Shown here piece after piece: positions 30,763 through 31,058 of a DNA stretch of 31,058 nt; within the stretch, counting starts at the first letter, position 1, and the number at the start of each line of letters is the position of its first letter. A model generated the notes under the pieces. The model saw only the letters and a program-made list of their open reading frames with translations. It was not told where the DNA came from and did no database searches. Location: NCBI GenBank assembly GCA_964533185.1, contig CAZHLD010000029.1, forward strand, positions 1 through 31,058, written 5' to 3'. Both the position numbers and the translations under genes were made by a program. The stretch comes from CAZHLD01 sp964533185. Lineage in GTDB: Bacteria > Acidobacteriota > Terriglobia > Acidiferrales > UBA7541.

Positions 30763-31058
30763 GGCAATTTCAAATTGAAAATTTCAGATTTCAAAAGAGG
30801 TGGCGGAGGGGTGTGGCCGGGCGGGGAGTGTGGGGCAGGGTGTTAGGGTGTAGTTGGGAGAAGGGACTCACCGAAGGGAAGGCAATTCCAGATTTGAAAT
30901 TTGAGATTTGAAAGAAGGCGGGCGGAGAAGTGTGGCCAAGCGGGGAGCGTGGGGCAGGATGTAGTAGAGGGAAAGAGCTCACCGAAGAGAAGGGAATTCC
31001 AAATTCAAAATTTCAGATTTCAAGAGAAGTTTGACGGAGGAGTGTGGCCGAGGGGTTG
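30763..31058. repeat. Imperfect 110-118 bp tandem repeats
   Basis: Three units begin at about 30763, 30881 and 30992, the last cut by the window end. Each has an AT-rich block (GGCAATTTCAAATTG / GGCAATTCCAGATTTG / GGGAATTCCAAATTC, then TTTCAGATTTCAA or similar). A purine-rich block follows with GGAGGAGTGTGGCC-like and GGGGAGCGTGGGGCAG-like words and CTCACCGAAG. No coding potential. Confidence 0.75.

Noticed and set aside
30763..31058. CRISPR array
   Set aside because: The repeats are long, degenerate and contiguous without spacers, and no cas gene is present.
1..31058. tRNA or rRNA genes
   Set aside because: No TTCGAATCC-type T-arm with a matching acceptor stem and no rRNA-like stretch was noticed on reading; a covariance-model search was not possible.

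Overview
The window is GC-rich bacterial chromosome. It most likely comes from an uncultivated Acidobacteriota (Terriglobia-like) genome. That is an inference from the zinc-ribbon/DUF4190/pilin-like proteins, the small CGNR and zinc-ribbon proteins, and the dense scatter of short palindromes of the GTCATCCTGAGCGAAGCG and GTAGGGGCG types. Two runs of exactly 100 N (2858-2957 and 7848-7947) show that it is a scaffold, probably from a metagenome.

Layout. 1-8200: mostly plus-strand housekeeping and envelope genes: a small zinc-ribbon protein (minus), an SPFH/prohibitin-like protein, a multi-pass membrane protein cut by the first gap, an endonuclease/exonuclease/phosphatase-fold protein (minus), an M48 CAAX-protease-like membrane peptidase, a PAS-PP2C (RsbU-type) phosphatase and a ferritin-like di-iron protein. 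8200-9660: a CGNR transcription factor (minus) with an operator-like repeat in front of it, and an SRPBCC protein. 9728-20539: a minus-strand cluster for de novo purine synthesis, in transcription order purQ, M20 peptidase, purL, purF, lepB, purM, purN, tyrS, broken only by a small plus-strand Cdd1-like gene. No purS is visible. 20629-21699: a secreted, membrane-anchored beta-propeller protein.

21798-23563 is an insertion scar. The two ends of one NTF2/SnoaL-like gene are still readable on either side of an AT-richer insert. The insert holds the 3' end of an IS1595-type transposase, a RelA/SpoT-domain alarmone synthetase and a 55-residue lysine-rich ORF that overlaps the synthetase stop by 4 bp (ATGA). 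This synthetase pair is the best candidate here for a poorly described system (toxin-antitoxin or phage defence). 23734-27800 returns to core genes: an SDR oxidoreductase, glmU with a polybasic tail, and two zinc-ribbon/DUF4190 proteins, one of them frameshifted away from its pilin-like half. 27916-30177 is a second AT-rich insert, an ABC-type ATPase followed by a DUF4435/TOPRIM-like protein, matching the layout of PARIS (AriA-AriB) anti-phage systems. 30180-31058 has no convincing gene and ends in imperfect 110-118 bp tandem repeats.

Across the whole window, short perfect palindromes of several families occupy intergenic spacers. Several also lie in frame inside essential genes (four in purL, one in purM, one in the M20 peptidase gene), like the palindromic elements known from Rickettsia. 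Some are nested in one another.
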